DNA of 7,286 bases from the NCBI GenBank assembly GCA_036308445.1, contig JAXJVS010000006.1, positions 1 to 7,286 on the forward strand. Direction: 5' to 3'. The stretch's first letter is position 1; each line of letters begins with the position of its first letter. This stretch comes from MGBC113645 sp036308445. GTDB lineage: Bacteria > Bacillota_I > Bacilli_A > Erysipelotrichales > Coprobacillaceae. This document shows, piece by piece, positions 5,992-7,286 of this stretch. The translations under genes and the position numbers were made by a program. The notes under the pieces were generated by a model. The model did not search any database and was not told where the DNA came from. It was given only the letters and a program-made list of their open reading frames with translations.

Positions 5992-6420
5992 TTAAGATAA
6001 ATTTCCATCTTTATCACATGTTAATGTTACAGTTTTTGAAACAGTGCTAACTACTGCTCCATCAGATGTGCACTTAGCGATAGCTGTTGCTGTTGCTTTG
6101 TTTCCGCTCTTTGAACTAGAAGATTTTGAAATAGACCATCTAGAATTATTTATATGAGTTGATACAACTGATTTAGTACATGATGATGTTGATCCGTTAT
6201 AGGTGAATGTACCAGTTACTGTTACAGACCAAAGTACAGTCCCGGATGAGTTTTTATAGCTTCCTGTTTTCTTGGCGATTTTTGTAGATGTCGTTCTTGT
6301 GATAGATTCTTCTATGACTTCAATGCTTTCTTCATAAGAATATTCTTCTGCCTGAATAGGAAGAGTAGTAATGCTTGCTATTCCTATTATAAGACAGACT
6401 GATAATATTAATTTCTTCAT
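5992..6420 (-). CDS. Small secreted Ser/Thr-rich beta protein, function unknown
   Basis: The product has 142 residues with a clear signal peptide (KK, hydrophobic 4-20, probable cleavage after IQA at 24). The mature N-terminus is acidic (EEYSYEESIEVIEES). The body (about 45-140) is built of alternating short strands (VLWSVTVTGTFTYNG, KATATAIAK, VVSTVSKTVTLT), as in Ig-like beta-sandwiches. It resembles small secreted proteins of unknown function from Firmicutes that I recall only by their GTVLWSVTVTGTFTYNG-style motif; no curated family can be named. Three mature cysteines (81, 117, 135) allow at most one internal disulfide, leaving one free. It starts directly after the stop codon of the upstream membrane gene and uses GAGGA (6435-6431) inside that gene, so the pair is coupled. 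A bacteriocin role is possible but unsupported. Confidence 0.82.
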   Translation of the reverse strand: MKKLILSVCLIIGIASITTLPIQAEEYSYEESIEVIEESITRTTSTKIAKKTGSYKNSSGTVLWSVTVTGTFTYNGSTSSCTKSVVSTHINNSRWSISKSSSSKSGNKATATAIAKCTSDGAVVSTVSKTVTLTCDKDGNLS

Positions 6421-6789
6421 TTATTCCACTTCCTCAATGACTTCTTCATATTCTACAGGTATGCTGTTATGAAAATCTTCATATTCTTTATTGAGAATGT
6501 GTACTCGCCATAATGAAGCAGCAAGAATTGCGACAGTTATGATGATACAGCATAATTTTATCAATTTTTTATAATTAAGTTTTTTTAAGAGATATTGAGT
6601 ATCCACTTCCTGATAATATGTAGAGATTATATCGGTAGGTTCACCAATTTCCTCTACTATATTTTCATAACTATAGTCATCGAGTCCTTTAATTTCGTTT
6701 TCAATTCCCTTGATAAATTGACGTTCATTCTTTCCATAGATAGGAAATAACCTTCTAAGGTTATTTAGATATCTTTTACTGTCTTTCAT
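6421..6789 (-). CDS. Small membrane protein resembling DUF6120 / HAAS-type proteins
   Basis: The ATG at 6789 gives 122 residues and has GGAGGA 7 nt before it. A TTG start at 6804 would add five residues but overlaps that ribosome binding site. Residues about 1-65 are a charged helical domain (SKRYLNNLRRLFPIYGKNE ... EEIGEPTDIISTYY) with the GEP-x-DI motif of DUF1700/HAAS-like and DUF6120 proteins. One transmembrane helix follows (about 76-94), then a short outside tail rich in Glu (VEYEEVIEEVE). Family assignment is from memory and moderately sure. It directly precedes the secreted protein gene with no gap. An attractive inference is that it helps export, anchor or regulate that protein. Its acidic tail resembles the acidic N-terminus of its partner. 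Confidence 0.8.
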   Translation of the reverse strand: MKDSKRYLNNLRRLFPIYGKNERQFIKGIENEIKGLDDYSYENIVEEIGEPTDIISTYYQEVDTQYLLKKLNYKKLIKLCCIIITVAILAASLWRVHILNKEYEDFHNSIPVEYEEVIEEVE

Positions 6790-6796
6790 GATTATG

Positions 6797-6802
6797 TCCT
6801 CC
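6797..6802 (-). promoter_or_regulatory. Ribosome binding site deciding the start at 6789
   Basis: GGAGGA on the minus strand sits 7 nt before ATG 6789, with ideal spacing. It would be inside the coding region if the TTG at 6804 were used. Confidence 0.75.
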
Positions 6803-7160
6803 AAACAATTTATCTAAAAATCTAACTAGAGCATAATATTTTATTATTCCTTTTTCAGCTAGTTATGATCTTTATCTTTTAAGTGATAATAGATACGTAT
6901 TTTGTTGTTTACTATCTTTTGGTAACTAGAAATATATTCATTATTAAAAGCTTATGTATAAAGGGATAAATAGTTCTTGATTTAAGAGCAATTCTTCAAT
7001 ATGTGACGCAAGTTACATATTTAGTCATTTCATATATATATCCATCCTTGTCATTTAAGACACATAAAACAATTTAAATCAAATTAAAAATAATGAGAAT
7101 TTTATTTCATAAATACTATCACTATCATTAATATAACAATAATTATTATAAAAAATCAAT
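6803..7160. other. Non-coding stretch between the minus-strand pair and the right repeat arm
   Basis: About 360 bp hold no open frame with a plausible start and ribosome binding site on either strand. The promoter of the DUF6120-like operon should be here, but I found no -10/-35 pair with good spacing; TATTAT (6838-6833, minus) is the nearest -10-like hexamer. Other signals are two copies of TAACTAGA exactly 100 bp apart (6823-6830, 6923-6930), an inverted CTAGTTA (6859-6865), and a CRP-like dyad at 7000-7019. Confidence 0.6.
7000..7019. promoter_or_regulatory. CRP-like dyad, possible operator
   Basis: TATGTGAC and GTTACATA flank GCAA and are complementary at 7 of 8 positions. Read as TGTGA-N6-TTACA it matches the CRP consensus (TGTGA-N6-TCACA) at 9 of 10 bases. 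It lies about 210 bp upstream of the minus-strand pair. Firmicutes have CRP-family regulators, but which one would bind is unknown, and it may be chance. Confidence 0.3.
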
Positions 7161-7286
7161 AGGTGAATTGAAAAGTTAAATTCCAGTTTGTAGAATTAAA
7201 TTCCACTATAGCTAAAATAGTGGAATTTTGTTTTACAAAAAGTATGAAAAGGTGTCATTAACGATTGTTTTTAATGATTTATCTGT
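7161..7286. repeat. Right arm of the 126-bp perfect inverted repeat
   Basis: This is the exact reverse complement of 10-135. Its inner edge (7161-7171) carries a fragment of the niaR 3' end: the last 8 coding bases plus the TGA stop. The DNA just inside (before 7161) is unrelated to niaR, so the break falls within the coding sequence. The window stops at 7286, so the outer limit is not visible. Confidence 0.97.
7198..7234 (+). terminator. Orphan copy of the niaR terminator
   Basis: It is the same 12-bp stem-loop (7198-7209 with 7217-7228) with a T-rich tail, oriented to end plus-strand transcription. The nearest upstream plus-strand gene ends at 5834 and has its own hairpins, so this copy has no evident client and looks carried along by the repeat. 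Confidence 0.8.

Noticed and set aside
5918..5995. 25-residue plus-strand open frame
   Set aside because: It is mostly encoded by the terminator hairpin and has no convincing ribosome binding site.
5992..6420. Lactococcin 972-type bacteriocin
   Set aside because: Lactococcin operons pair the peptide with a large membrane immunity protein and an ATPase on the same strand. Here the partner is a small one-helix protein and the ABC cassette is distant and on the other strand.
6790..6804. TTG start adding five residues to the DUF6120-like protein
   Set aside because: The stretch contains the GGAGGA ribosome binding site of the ATG at 6789.
7085..7140. Fur-box-like AT-rich segment
   Set aside because: Only scattered matches to the 7-1-7 Fur consensus; expected in such AT-rich DNA.
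10..7286. Classical insertion sequence with terminal inverted repeats
   Set aside because: There is no transposase or recombinase inside, and the repeat contains the end of a housekeeping-type gene with its terminator.

Overview
The window is strongly AT-rich DNA (Leu mostly TTA, consensus -10 boxes, good GGAGG-type ribosome binding sites). It carries a NiaR-type 3H repressor, a BceB-like ABC permease and a small DUF6120-like/secreted-protein pair. Together these suggest a low-GC Gram-positive, plausibly a gut Firmicute of the Erysipelotrichia or Clostridia type; the taxonomy is an inference from style only. No phage, transposase, CRISPR, tRNA or rRNA gene was seen.

Layout, left to right. 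Positions 10-135 and 7161-7286 form a perfect 126-bp inverted repeat that brackets almost the whole window. Each arm holds the same hairpin terminator and the last codons of niaR. The intact niaR gene (125-634, minus) ends inside the left arm. Divergently, a sigma-A promoter (732-760) and a roughly 105-nt leader rich in short dyads precede a plus-strand cassette. It encodes a ten-helix BceB-like permease lacking the large extracellular domain (872-2125), an ABC ATPase with a C-terminal extension of about 180 residues (2127-3368), and, after a stem-loop containing the ATPase stop codon, a one-helix small membrane protein (3424-3750). An interrupted reading frame (3722-3967) follows and looks like decayed coding sequence.

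A second plus-strand unit starts from a perfect consensus promoter (TTGACA, 17 bp, TATAAT; 4001-4029). A 14-bp perfect palindrome resembling a CcpA cre or LacI-family operator lies on its expected start site (4036-4049). It expresses an exported protein with a candidate double-psi beta-barrel (4076-4873) and, overlapping it by 8 nt, a lipoprotein with a propeller-like repeat pattern (4866-5834).

A strong hairpin terminator (5946-5982) separates this unit from a converging minus-strand pair. The pair is a DUF6120-like membrane protein (6421-6789) followed with zero gap by a small secreted beta-rich protein (5992-6420). About 360 bp of apparently non-coding DNA with a few dyads (6803-7160) leads into the right repeat arm.

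Working picture (inference): niaR senses niacin for targets outside the window. The ABC cassette may be a detoxification, signalling or export module. The palindrome-controlled pair and the minus-strand pair both put proteins at or beyond the cell surface. The main structural puzzle is the inverted repeat, which could be a real inverted duplication or invertible junction, or an assembly or amplification artefact at a contig edge.
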